NCBI GenBank assembly: GCA_963729295.1
Contig: CAVSNJ010000021.1
Location: 1-64,000 of the forward strand
Direction: 5' to 3'
DNA length: 64,000 nt
Source: DATJLY01 sp963729295
GTDB lineage: Bacteria > Pseudomonadota > Alphaproteobacteria > ATCC43930 > CGMCC-115725
Part shown: piece by piece, positions 1 to 7,930 of the stretch
How the letters are laid out: each line of letters starts with the position of its first letter
How positions within the stretch are numbered: position 1 is the first letter of the stretch
Translations under genes and position numbers: made by a program
The notes under the pieces: generated by a model
Databases searched by the model: none
The model's input: the letters and a program-made list of their open reading frames with translations, nothing else
Told to the model about the DNA's origin: nothing

Positions 1-1611
1 GTCGCCGGCTGGGACGGGGTCACGCCCGTCGCGGACGTGTCATCGACACCAGGCGCCTTCGGCCTTGATGGCGCGTCCGTCACCATCGGTGGCCTTGCGG
101 CGCCGGGGAGCGCTGCAATCGGCAGCGCCAGCGGAACGACAACAATCGCGGCGGCAAACCTCACGCTCGAAGGTGTGAACGGATTCGCTCAGATCGGCTA
201 CGTCGGAAGCAACGCGACCGGCAATATTGCGATCGTGCTGACCGGAAATCTCCTCATGGCCGCTGGCGCCGCCGGAGACTATGTCCAGATCGGCCACGGC
301 GGCGCGGGGTCGACCGGAAGCGAAAGCGGAGAAATCAACATCGTCGCTGGCGGAAGCATCGGTATGACCGGCGGGACCGATACGGATGCCTACGCACAAA
401 TCGGCCATGGCGGCGCGCTTTCGAATTTCGGCACGACCGTGGCGTTCAGCGACACCGGCGACATCATCCTGTCCGGCACGATCGTCTCGCTCGCCGCGGG
501 GCTCGGCAATGGCGCCTATGTGCAGATCGGCAACGGCGGTCTCGACGCCGGCGCCGACGCGAGCCTGTCGTCGGGCTCGATCGTGTTCAGCGGCAACATC
601 GATCTGACCGCGACGAGCAACCTGGTCATGACCGGCAACTCCGGCACGGGCGCCTATGCGCAGATCGGCAATGGCGGCTTCGGCGCCGACACGCACGCAG
701 CCCTGCTGTCCGGCGGCACGATCACCGAGACCGGCGACATCGTGATCGCGACGGGAAGCGCCGCATCGGCCGGCTCGATCGACATCACCGGCGACGCCTA
801 TTCGCAGATCGGCAACGGCGGCTACGACGGTAACGGCGGCGCCTCGGCCTCGGGCATCAACGAGGGCGGCAACATCTCGATATCGCTCAATGGCGGCTCG
901 GGCACCATCAACGCCGGCGACCAGGGCAATTTCGCCTATGGCCAGGTCGGCAACGGCGACGCCTCGCATACGGGCGACGGCAATGTCAGCGGCAACATCG
1001 ATGTGACGTCGAGCGGCCCGTGGACGCTCAACGGCAGCCCGAATGCGCCGGCCTGGATGTGGAACGCGACCGGCAGCGGCAGCGTCACCGGCGGCACGGA
1101 GATCGACGGCGTGCCCTTCCTGCCGCCCAACTCGCCGCCGCCGCCGCCCTTGGGCCCCGACCTTGGCGACCTGGGCGGCTTGAACGGCGTCATCACCACG
1201 AACGACCAGGCGCCGCCGCCGCCCGACCTCGACAATCCGCCGCCGGCCACGAACCCTGGCGACAACGGCAATCTCGGCCAGAACCTCAACAACATCGTCC
1301 CAACCGCGGGCGGCTCGTCGGGCGCCGGCGCGATCGAGCAGATGACCGACAGCTCGGGCGGACAGGGCAACGCGTCGGGCGGAGCGCCCGGCGGCGCCGG
1401 CCAGGAAGCCGACGAGCTCAGCACCGCGGTGGCGTTGTCGATGACCAAGGTCAGCGTGCCAACCGAGACTTCCTCCTGCATCCGCACCAACTCAGGCACG
1501 GCGATCCTGTGCGAGATCGCGCCCGAGGCCGCCGGCCAGACGCCGGTGGGCGTGCAGTCGGCCGACCAGCCCTATTCGAGCTGGGGCAACGAGTCACTCT
1601 GGCAGCAATAG
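1..1611 (+). CDS. Secreted repeat protein, filamentous haemagglutinin-like, 3' part
   Basis: The reading frame is open from the first base, so the 5' part lies outside the window; at least 536 residues are present. Seven copies of a motif of the form [FY]-x-Q-[IV]-G-[YHN] recur about every 30-50 residues (QIGHGG, QIGNGG, QVGNGD), embedded in Gly/Ala/Ser/Asn/Thr-rich sequence with alternating hydrophobic residues. This is typical of right-handed beta-helix stalks in two-partner secretion adhesins. After the helix come Pro-rich segments (PPPPPLGP, APPPPDLDNPPP) and a C-terminal tail with two cysteines about 12 residues apart. No beta-barrel autotransporter domain is seen, so secretion through a separate TpsB pore is an inference. 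The exact ligand is unknown. Confidence 0.7.
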   Translation, partial: VAGWDGVTPVADVSSTPGAFGLDGASVTIGGLAAPGSAAIGSASGTTTIAAANLTLEGVNGFAQIGYVGSNATGNIAIVLTGNLLMAAGAAGDYVQIGHGGAGSTGSESGEINIVAGGSIGMTGGTDTDAYAQIGHGGALSNFGTTVAFSDTGDIILSGTIVSLAAGLGNGAYVQIGNGGLDAGADASLSSGSIVFSGNIDLTATSNLVMTGNSGTGAYAQIGNGGFGADTHAALLSGGTITETGDIVIATGSAASAGSIDITGDAYSQIGNGGYDGNGGASASGINEGGNISISLNGGSGTINAGDQGNFAYGQVGNGDASHTGDGNVSGNIDVTSSGPWTLNGSPNAPAWMWNATGSGSVTGGTEIDGVPFLPPNSPPPPPLGPDLGDLGGLNGVITTNDQAPPPPDLDNPPPATNPGDNGNLGQNLNNIVPTAGGSSGAGAIEQMTDSSGGQGNASGGAPGGAGQEADELSTAVALSMTKVSVPTETSSCIRTNSGTAILCEIAPEAAGQTPVGVQSADQPYSSWGNESLWQQ

Positions 1612-1641
1612 CTTAAGCGAGAAGAGTCGCGAGCCGCCTGG

Positions 1642-2772
1642 CTATGCCGGCGCGGGATCGAGCAGCGCCACGATCCGCTCGACCGCAGCGACGAACGATC
1701 CAACGTCGGCCTCGGCACGAAATTGCCGCGTGTTGAGCGCGAGGCGGCGCCATTCGCCGGCGTCGCGGTCGAGCAGCGCCATAAAATGCGCCATGCCCTC
1801 GATATTGTCAGGCTCGACGACATAGCCGTTCACCGCGCTCTTCACGATCAAGTCGCGCGCGCCACAATTCTCCGAGAGGATGACCGGCACGCCCAAGGCG
1901 ATCGCCTCGTTGACGACGAGGCCGAACGGCTCCTCGATGCTCGGCAAGAGGAGCGCGAGGCTCGCGGCCAGCGTCTTGGCGATCTCGGCCTCCTGCAGGA
2001 AGCCACGAAAGACGATGCCGGGAATGCCGGCGGCTCGCGCCCTGAGCTCCGCTTCGAGCGGGCCCGCGCCGCAGAGATGCAACGCGCGCGGGCGCGTGCC
2101 GGCGGTGCGGCGGTAGAGCGCGTAGGCATCGATCGCCGCCGCCAAATTCTTCTGTGGCACGAAGCGGGCGATCGCGGTGAAATGGCGCGCGGCGTGCGGT
2201 ACGCCGTCCGGCGCGGGAGCGGCGCAAGCGAGATGCGCGAGTCGGTCGAGCGCGATCACGTCGTATCCGACGGCAATGCGCGAGGCGGGCATGCCCAGGA
2301 ATTCGAGATAGGATCGGGTGCGCGCGCCACCGACGAGTGCTGCGTCGTACGGCAGATAGAGCGCCCATTTCCCGAGCTCGCGGCGGAGCAGGCGCGGCTT
2401 GTCGTCGAATTTCGAGTCCTGCATGATGACGACGCGGTGGCCGAGAAGCCGCAGCGCCGCCGCCGCGAGAAAGATCGCGGCGAGCTGAAAATCGCACAGG
2501 AAAATCTGCCGCGCGCCGACGGCGCGGCATGCGCGCACGAGCGCGCTCGCATGGGCGCGCGTGCCGACCTCGGCGCGCGCCTGCCCGGGAAAGAGCGTGA
2601 TCTTGCGAAATGAGCGTCCCGGCCCGCTCGGCGACCAGCCGTAGATCTCGCCGTTTTTCACGAGCTCGATACCGACGATCTCGGCGCGGCCGTCGAAATG
2701 CCGGCCGAGCGCTTCGAGCCGATCCATGTGGTAGGGACCGAACTGGTCCCAGGCAAAGACCAAGCGCCGCAT
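1642..2772 (-). CDS. Glycosyltransferase family 4-like protein
   Basis: A 376-residue protein starting at MRRLVFAWDQFGPYH. The C-terminal half carries the GT-B donor-site signature of group 1 (GT4) glycosyltransferases: an E-x7-E motif in EEPFGLVVNEA near residue 280, followed by LGVPVILSENCGARDLI. An ARFVPQKNL segment at the domain linker is also typical of GT4. The enzyme would move a sugar from an activated nucleotide donor to an unknown acceptor in the cytoplasm. It lies 47 bp downstream of the GMC oxidoreductase gene on the same strand, so the two are probably co-transcribed. The frame stays open further upstream, but that extension overlaps the neighbouring gene and looks non-coding. 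Confidence 0.8.
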   Translation of the reverse strand: MRRLVFAWDQFGPYHMDRLEALGRHFDGRAEIVGIELVKNGEIYGWSPSGPGRSFRKITLFPGQARAEVGTRAHASALVRACRAVGARQIFLCDFQLAAIFLAAAALRLLGHRVVIMQDSKFDDKPRLLRRELGKWALYLPYDAALVGGARTRSYLEFLGMPASRIAVGYDVIALDRLAHLACAAPAPDGVPHAARHFTAIARFVPQKNLAAAIDAYALYRRTAGTRPRALHLCGAGPLEAELRARAAGIPGIVFRGFLQEAEIAKTLAASLALLLPSIEEPFGLVVNEAIALGVPVILSENCGARDLIVKSAVNGYVVEPDNIEGMAHFMALLDRDAGEWRRLALNTRQFRAEADVGSFVAAVERIVALLDPAPA

Positions 2773-2819
2773 CCGAGCAATGTGAACGGACGGGGCGCCC
2801 GATGGTTGCAGAAGAAGCG

Positions 2820-4460
2820 CTAGGCCGCGCCGGCGACGATCGGCCGGGGCGCCGCGATCGTGCGCTTCAGATGCTCGGCAAGGCGCAGCGCCAGCGCGAT
2901 GATGGTCGGCGACGGCGAGACCGCGCCCCCGGTCGGGAACACCGAAGCGCCCGCGACATGGAGATTGCCGATGCCGTGCACGCGGCAATCGGCGTCGACG
3001 ACGCCCCGCTTCGGATCGCGATGGGCGCGCGTCGTGCCGATCTGGTGCCAGCCGCCGGCGAAATCCGTGGGCCAGGCCGCGCTCTCCTGCGGCGGCAGCG
3101 GTGCCAGGGAGCCGAGGTCGAGGCGGCGTAACTCGCCGTCGATCAGCGCTTCGGCGCGGACGACGGTGCGGCGGTCGATCGGCAGGAGCCGCCAATCAAC
3201 CCGCGCGCGCGGCAGCCCGAACGGGTCGCGCTCGTCCTGAAGAAGGACGCGGCTGGCGAAATTGGGCGCCTGCTCAGGCTTGCTCTCGACCGCGACGCCG
3301 GCGTTGAAGCGCTCGAAATGGAGTCCGTGCGCCAGCGCGGCCGCGATCACCTTGTGCGGCTCGAGCAGCATCGTGAGGAGATCGCCGGCGCGCACGCCGC
3401 GCTCCTTGAACGGCAAGGCGAAGCGGTCGTAGAGATCGGTGCCCCAGCGGCGCGACATCGACAAGGCGAGCGTGCGGAACGCCGCCCACCCGTCCGAATC
3501 CTCGCCATAGACGATCGGATAGATGCTCGCCTTGTAGTTGAGAAGCCCCTCTTCTTCTTGCACCCGCACCGGCAGCGAGAGGCCCGCGCCGATGCCGCGG
3601 TCGCGATAGGCGACGCCGTAAAGGCCGAAGGAAAATGCGCGCGATCCTGCGATCAGCCGGCGCTTCGTGTGCGGATGATCCTGGAAATAGCGGCCGACGA
3701 GATCGTGCTCGTTGCCGAGGCCGCTCACTGCTACGTCGTTCGAGAGCAGCAAGAGCCGCGCATTCTCGATTCCGCCGGCGGCAAGGATGAAATGGCGCGC
3801 GCGCAGCGAAAGCCGCGTGCCGGCGAGCGTGCCGAGCTCGAGCCGCTCGACCTCGCGTGCGTTCCAGTTGGCGCGCAGGCCGAGCGCATGGGCGCGTACG
3901 AGGCAGGTGAGGTTCGCGGCAGCCTCGATCTTGGCGCGATATTTCTGACCGAACCGCGTCGGCGGACTGAAGCGGTAGAGGATCAATTCGATGGCGGCGT
4001 CATCGAACGGCAGGAGCCGCGCATTCGGATCGCCGAGCTTTGCGACCGCGCCCGTGTCGTAATCGTCGTCCGCGACCTCGCACAACGCGTGCGCCAGGCG
4101 GGAATGGCGCTCGAGTTCGGCGGCGCCGAATGGCCAGCCGCTATCCTCGATCCAGGGGCGCGCCGCGAAGTCGATCGCGTCGAGCGGCCGGAACCAGCCG
4201 CCCCAGACGTTGCTGTTGCCACCGAAGCAGCGCAGCTGGCACGAGGCGAGGCTCGAATAGCGCATGCCTATGCTGTCGCCGTCGGCGAGCGCTTGCAGCT
4301 CGCGGTCGGGCGCGAGGCCGCCGCTTTCGATCTGGCAGACCTTGAAGCGCGTGCCGATGAATTGCAGCGCGAGCGAGATGCCCGCGGTGCCGGCGCCGAT
4401 GATGCAGATGTCGCTGTCGAGTTCGGTGCCGGAAGGGAGCGTTCTTGCGTCAACGATCAT
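2820..4460 (-). CDS. GMC-family oxidoreductase
   Basis: A 546-residue FAD-dependent oxidoreductase starting MIVDARTLPSG. The Rossmann FAD motif is CIIGAGTAGISLALQF near residue 20, and the C-terminal GMC domain shows GGWHQIGTTRAH, which holds the usual catalytic histidine, then GNLHVAGASVFPTGGA. The second active-site position, normally Asn-Pro-Thr, reads SPSPT here, as in some alcohol/sugar dehydrogenase subgroups. Such enzymes oxidise alcohols or sugar hydroxyls; the substrate is not predictable. It is transcribed divergently from the flavoprotein gene at 4641 and probably together with the glycosyltransferase, which suggests action on the same glycosylated or lipid product. Confidence 0.8.
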   Translation of the reverse strand: MIVDARTLPSGTELDSDICIIGAGTAGISLALQFIGTRFKVCQIESGGLAPDRELQALADGDSIGMRYSSLASCQLRCFGGNSNVWGGWFRPLDAIDFAARPWIEDSGWPFGAAELERHSRLAHALCEVADDDYDTGAVAKLGDPNARLLPFDDAAIELILYRFSPPTRFGQKYRAKIEAAANLTCLVRAHALGLRANWNAREVERLELGTLAGTRLSLRARHFILAAGGIENARLLLLSNDVAVSGLGNEHDLVGRYFQDHPHTKRRLIAGSRAFSFGLYGVAYRDRGIGAGLSLPVRVQEEEGLLNYKASIYPIVYGEDSDGWAAFRTLALSMSRRWGTDLYDRFALPFKERGVRAGDLLTMLLEPHKVIAAALAHGLHFERFNAGVAVESKPEQAPNFASRVLLQDERDPFGLPRARVDWRLLPIDRRTVVRAEALIDGELRRLDLGSLAPLPPQESAAWPTDFAGGWHQIGTTRAHRDPKRGVVDADCRVHGIGNLHVAGASVFPTGGAVSPSPTIIALALRLAEHLKRTIAAPRPIVAGAA

Positions 4461-4640
4461 GAGTTCGCGGATCCGCCCACCGACCGAATCCGCCGTTCGC
4501 GGCGAGGCCGGACCCGGGAAAACGTCACATTTCCGGATTCGTTCCGGGCCAGAGCGCGACGCAAAGGGCGGCGGAACGATCGCCGCGGTTTCGTGTTTTC
4601 GCGGCGCCGCTTCTGCCCCCGCGATCTCCAGGGAGACGCC

Positions 4641-5894
4641 ATGTCCGCCGCGTGTGAAGCCGCCATCATCGGCGCCGGTCCCTATGGCCTTTCGATCGCC
4701 GCTCATCTACGCGCCCGCGGCGTGGCATTCCGTATCTTCGGGCGCCCGATGTGGAGCTGGCGGACGGAGATGCCGGCGGGCATGCACCTGAAGTCCGAGG
4801 GCTTCGCCTCGAGCCTCGCCGAGCCCGAAGGGCGCTTCACGCTCAAAAGCTTCTGCATCGGGAACGAGCTCTCCTATCGCGACTGGGGCATGCCAGTGCC
4901 GCTTGCCACCATCACCGCCTATGGCATGGCGTTCCAGAAGCGCTTCGTGCCGGAGCTCGAGGACCGGATCGTAACGGCGGTGCACGAGACGCGCGAGGGC
5001 TTCTTCCTCAAGTTCGAGGATGGCGGCGGTGGCTTTGCGCGCCGCGTCGTGGTGGCGACCGGGATCGGCGCGTACCGCCATGTGCCGGAAGCGCTCGGCC
5101 ATCTGCCGCGTGAGCTGATGACGCACAGTTTCGGCCACCGCGATCTTGGGCAGTTCAAGGGACGCGACGTGACGCTTCTCGGCGCCGGCTCGTCGGCGCT
5201 CGACCTCGCCGGGCTCATGCACCAGGAGGGCATCAGCATCCGAATCGTGGCACGCCGGCCGAAACTGCAATGGGCGGGCGCGCCAGTGCCGCAGCACCGC
5301 TCGCTCTATCAACGCTTGCGCTACCCGATGTCCGGCATGGCGCCAGGCCTGCGCAGCCGGTTCTACGAGGAGGCGCCGGACTTGGTGCGGCTTTTGCCGC
5401 GCGCGCGCCGGCACAGAATCTATCGCGAGTTTCTCGGCCCCGCGGGCCCGTGGTGGATGAAGGAGTCGGTCGAGCGCGAGGTGCCGCTGGTGCTGGGCCG
5501 CGGCATCCGCACCGCCGAGCCGCAAGGCGGGCAGCTTCGCCTCCTGCTCGAAGGCGAGGATGCGGGCGGAACGCAGGAGATCGTGACCGATCACCTGATC
5601 GCCGCGACCGGCTTCAGGATCGACGTGCGCAAGCTCCCGTTCCTCGGCGACGCGTTGCGGCAACGGCTCGGCACCTTTGCCGGCATCCCGACGCTCTCGG
5701 CCAATTTCGAATCGAGCGTGAAGGGGCTCTATTTCGTCGGGCTTGCATCGGCGCCGACCTTCGGGCCGCTGATGCGCTTCATGCTGGGTTCGGAGTTCGC
5801 CGCGCGCCGCATCTCAGCGCACGTAACGCGAGCCGTCCTGAAGGAGCGCGCGCGCCCCTATCCGGGCGAGACGCCGCGGGTCCGCGCCGCCTAG
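4641..5894 (+). CDS. FAD/NAD(P)-binding oxidoreductase, FMO-like
   Basis: A 417-residue flavoprotein. It has an N-terminal FAD dinucleotide fold (AAIIGAGPYGLSIAAHL), a central NAD(P) fold (DVTLLGAGSSALDLAGL, about residue 180) and the ATG-type segment LIAATGFRIDV near residue 320, the layout of flavin monooxygenases and N-hydroxylases. The start is ATG at 4641, preceded by CAGGGAGACGCC, a good ribosome site; the open frame upstream is antisense to the GMC gene and was discarded. It faces the GMC oxidoreductase across a 180-bp divergent promoter region. Monooxygenation or oxidation of an unknown substrate is inferred; no ferredoxin or other partner is adjacent. Confidence 0.75.
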   Translation: MSAACEAAIIGAGPYGLSIAAHLRARGVAFRIFGRPMWSWRTEMPAGMHLKSEGFASSLAEPEGRFTLKSFCIGNELSYRDWGMPVPLATITAYGMAFQKRFVPELEDRIVTAVHETREGFFLKFEDGGGGFARRVVVATGIGAYRHVPEALGHLPRELMTHSFGHRDLGQFKGRDVTLLGAGSSALDLAGLMHQEGISIRIVARRPKLQWAGAPVPQHRSLYQRLRYPMSGMAPGLRSRFYEEAPDLVRLLPRARRHRIYREFLGPAGPWWMKESVEREVPLVLGRGIRTAEPQGGQLRLLLEGEDAGGTQEIVTDHLIAATGFRIDVRKLPFLGDALRQRLGTFAGIPTLSANFESSVKGLYFVGLASAPTFGPLMRFMLGSEFAARRISAHVTRAVLKERARPYPGETPRVRAA

Positions 5895-5952
5895 CGCACT
5901 CCGGCAGCGCAGTGTGCTAGATTCCGCCGCGGAACCTTTCCGTGGGGGCATC

Positions 5953-7926
5953 ATGACCGGCGAGCGCGAAGCCGCGTTGGCTGCAGCGCTTTTGCACTTG
6001 GAGAACGGGCGTCCTGCCGAAGCCGAACGGCTCTATCGCACGATTGTCGCGGGCACGGGCGCGGCCAAGGACACGCTTCACGCCCGCGCGCTCGCGGGAT
6101 TGGGCGCGGCGCTTCTGGCACAAGGCCGTCTCGACGAAGCGATCGTCGCGTGCGAGACGGCCGTCGCGATTGCACCTCACCTCGCCGAAGCGAATTTCAA
6201 TCTCGGCGGGGTCTATGTGGCTGCGAACCGGCCTGCTGATGCACTCCTACGATACGAACAGGCGATCGCCACAAATCCCGATCTCATCGAAGCGCATTTC
6301 GGGATGGGCGCGACGCTTGGGTTGATGCGTCGGCCGCAAGAGGCCGCGGAGGCTTACGAAAAAGTACTCGCAATCGATGGCGATTTCGCAGAAGCAGCTT
6401 GCGAGCTTGGCAAAACGCTGCAAGCGCTCGGTCGGCATGAGGAGGCGGCGCGGCGTTTCGAACAAGCGCTCGATGTAGATCCCGACTACGCCGAGGCGCG
6501 CTTCGGCCAGGCCACAGCGTACCTTGCGCTCGGGCGCCCTGCCAACTCGATCGCCTCCTGCGACAGGGTACTGGCGTCCGATCCGAACCACGGCGCGGCG
6601 CATCGCGCCCGCGGCCGGGCATTGGTCGCGCTGCAGCGTCACGTAGAGGCGCTCGAGAACTTCAGGCGTGCGGCTCAGCTCCTGCCTGACGACGCACGAA
6701 TTGCGCACGAACTCGCTGGCTCTCTCGACGCAGCCAACCGCCATGATGAAGCAATTGCGGCGTGCGAGCGCGCCGTCGCGCTTGACCCTAACCTTGCGGC
6801 CGCACATGGCGACCTTGGCGCGCTTCTCGTAATGAGCGGACGCTTCACCGAGGCGGAAGCTGCCTATATCAAGGCAGTCGCGCTCGAGCCAAGGAGAGTA
6901 ATTCATTACGCCGCCCTTGCAGGATTGCGCAAGATGCGCAGCGACGACCCGATTCTCCTCGAGATGGAAAAACTGGCGCGCGACGTGGCGTCGCTCTCCC
7001 AGCCGGATCAGTTGTCGCTCCATTTCGCGCTCGGCAAGGCTTACGCCGCGTGCGGCGAACACGAGCGCTCGTTCGAGCACTATCTCAAAGGTAACGCGCT
7101 TAAGCGCGAGAGCCTCACTTATGACGAGCGGCAAATGCTCGGCCGGATCGAGCGCATCCGGTACTTCTTTACACCCGCCCTTATGGCGAGCCGGATGGGT
7201 TCGGGCAATCCTTCGCCCGTCCCGGTCTTCATCGTCGGCATGCCGCGTTCTGGCACTACGCTTGCCGAGCAGATTCTCTCAAGCCATCCCGACGCGTTCG
7301 GCGCTGGCGAGCGCATCGATCTGCAAAAGGCTGCGGGACAGACATATCCCGAATGCGTTCTCGCGATGACGCACGGCGCGCTCACGAGCTTTGGCTCAAA
7401 CTATGTCGCGGGGCTCGCTCCCTTGGCGCCGGGGGCTGCACGAATCATCGATAAGATGCCTAACAACTTCCATTATCTCGGTTTGATCCGCCTCGCCTTG
7501 CCGAACGCGCGTATCATTCATATGCGCCGCGATCCGGTCGATACCTGCCTCTCATGTTTCACAACCAGATTCAAGGGCGACAACCTGCCCTTTAGCTACG
7601 ATTTCGCCGAGCTCGGGCGTTATTATCGCGCCTATGTGAAATTGATGGAGCATTGGCGCAAGCTTTTGGGCTCCGATGGATTTCTCGAGATCGATTATGA
7701 AGCGCTCGTCGATGACGTCGAAGGGCAGGCTCGGCGGATGGTCAGCTATTGCGGCCTGACCTGGAACGATGCGTGCCTCGCCTTCTACAAGACGAAGCGC
7801 GAAGTACGCACGGCGAGCGCCGTTCAGGTGCGCCAACCGATCTATCGCAGCTCGGTCGGCCGTTGGCGGCCGCTCGCATCGGTGTTAAAGCCGCTCCTCG
7901 ACGCACTTGCGGTAGAGAACGGCTGA
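5953..7926 (+). CDS. TPR-repeat sulfotransferase
   Basis: A 657-residue fusion. Residues about 10-320 are tandem tetratricopeptide repeats with the usual A...G....A...Y..A....P pattern; the C-terminal part from about residue 420 is a sulfotransferase domain with the 5'-phosphosulfate loop PRSGTTLAEQIL and the 3'-phosphate element RRDPVDTCLSCF. It should transfer sulfate from PAPS. ATG at 5953 is preceded by GTGGGGGC; a GTG at 5914 in the same frame is a weaker alternative. The gene lies between oxidoreductases and an NRPS-like gene, so sulfation of a small molecule, lipid or surface glycan is the plausible role. PAPS could come from the CysN/CysC protein at 13-15 kb. Confidence 0.85.
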   Translation: MTGEREAALAAALLHLENGRPAEAERLYRTIVAGTGAAKDTLHARALAGLGAALLAQGRLDEAIVACETAVAIAPHLAEANFNLGGVYVAANRPADALLRYEQAIATNPDLIEAHFGMGATLGLMRRPQEAAEAYEKVLAIDGDFAEAACELGKTLQALGRHEEAARRFEQALDVDPDYAEARFGQATAYLALGRPANSIASCDRVLASDPNHGAAHRARGRALVALQRHVEALENFRRAAQLLPDDARIAHELAGSLDAANRHDEAIAACERAVALDPNLAAAHGDLGALLVMSGRFTEAEAAYIKAVALEPRRVIHYAALAGLRKMRSDDPILLEMEKLARDVASLSQPDQLSLHFALGKAYAACGEHERSFEHYLKGNALKRESLTYDERQMLGRIERIRYFFTPALMASRMGSGNPSPVPVFIVGMPRSGTTLAEQILSSHPDAFGAGERIDLQKAAGQTYPECVLAMTHGALTSFGSNYVAGLAPLAPGAARIIDKMPNNFHYLGLIRLALPNARIIHMRRDPVDTCLSCFTTRFKGDNLPFSYDFAELGRYYRAYVKLMEHWRKLLGSDGFLEIDYEALVDDVEGQARRMVSYCGLTWNDACLAFYKTKREVRTASAVQVRQPIYRSSVGRWRPLASVLKPLLDALAVENG

Positions 7927-7930
7927 CGCG

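Noticed and set aside
40..969. Minus-strand open frame opposite the adhesin repeats
   Set aside because: It mirrors the repeat periodicity of the opposite strand (repeated IADLRIG-like phrases) and is the expected antisense of GC-rich repeated codons.
3318..4640. Long plus-strand extension upstream of the FMO-like protein
   Set aside because: It is antisense to the GMC oxidoreductase, lacks domain similarity and has no ribosome site; the FAD motif begins right after ATG 4641.
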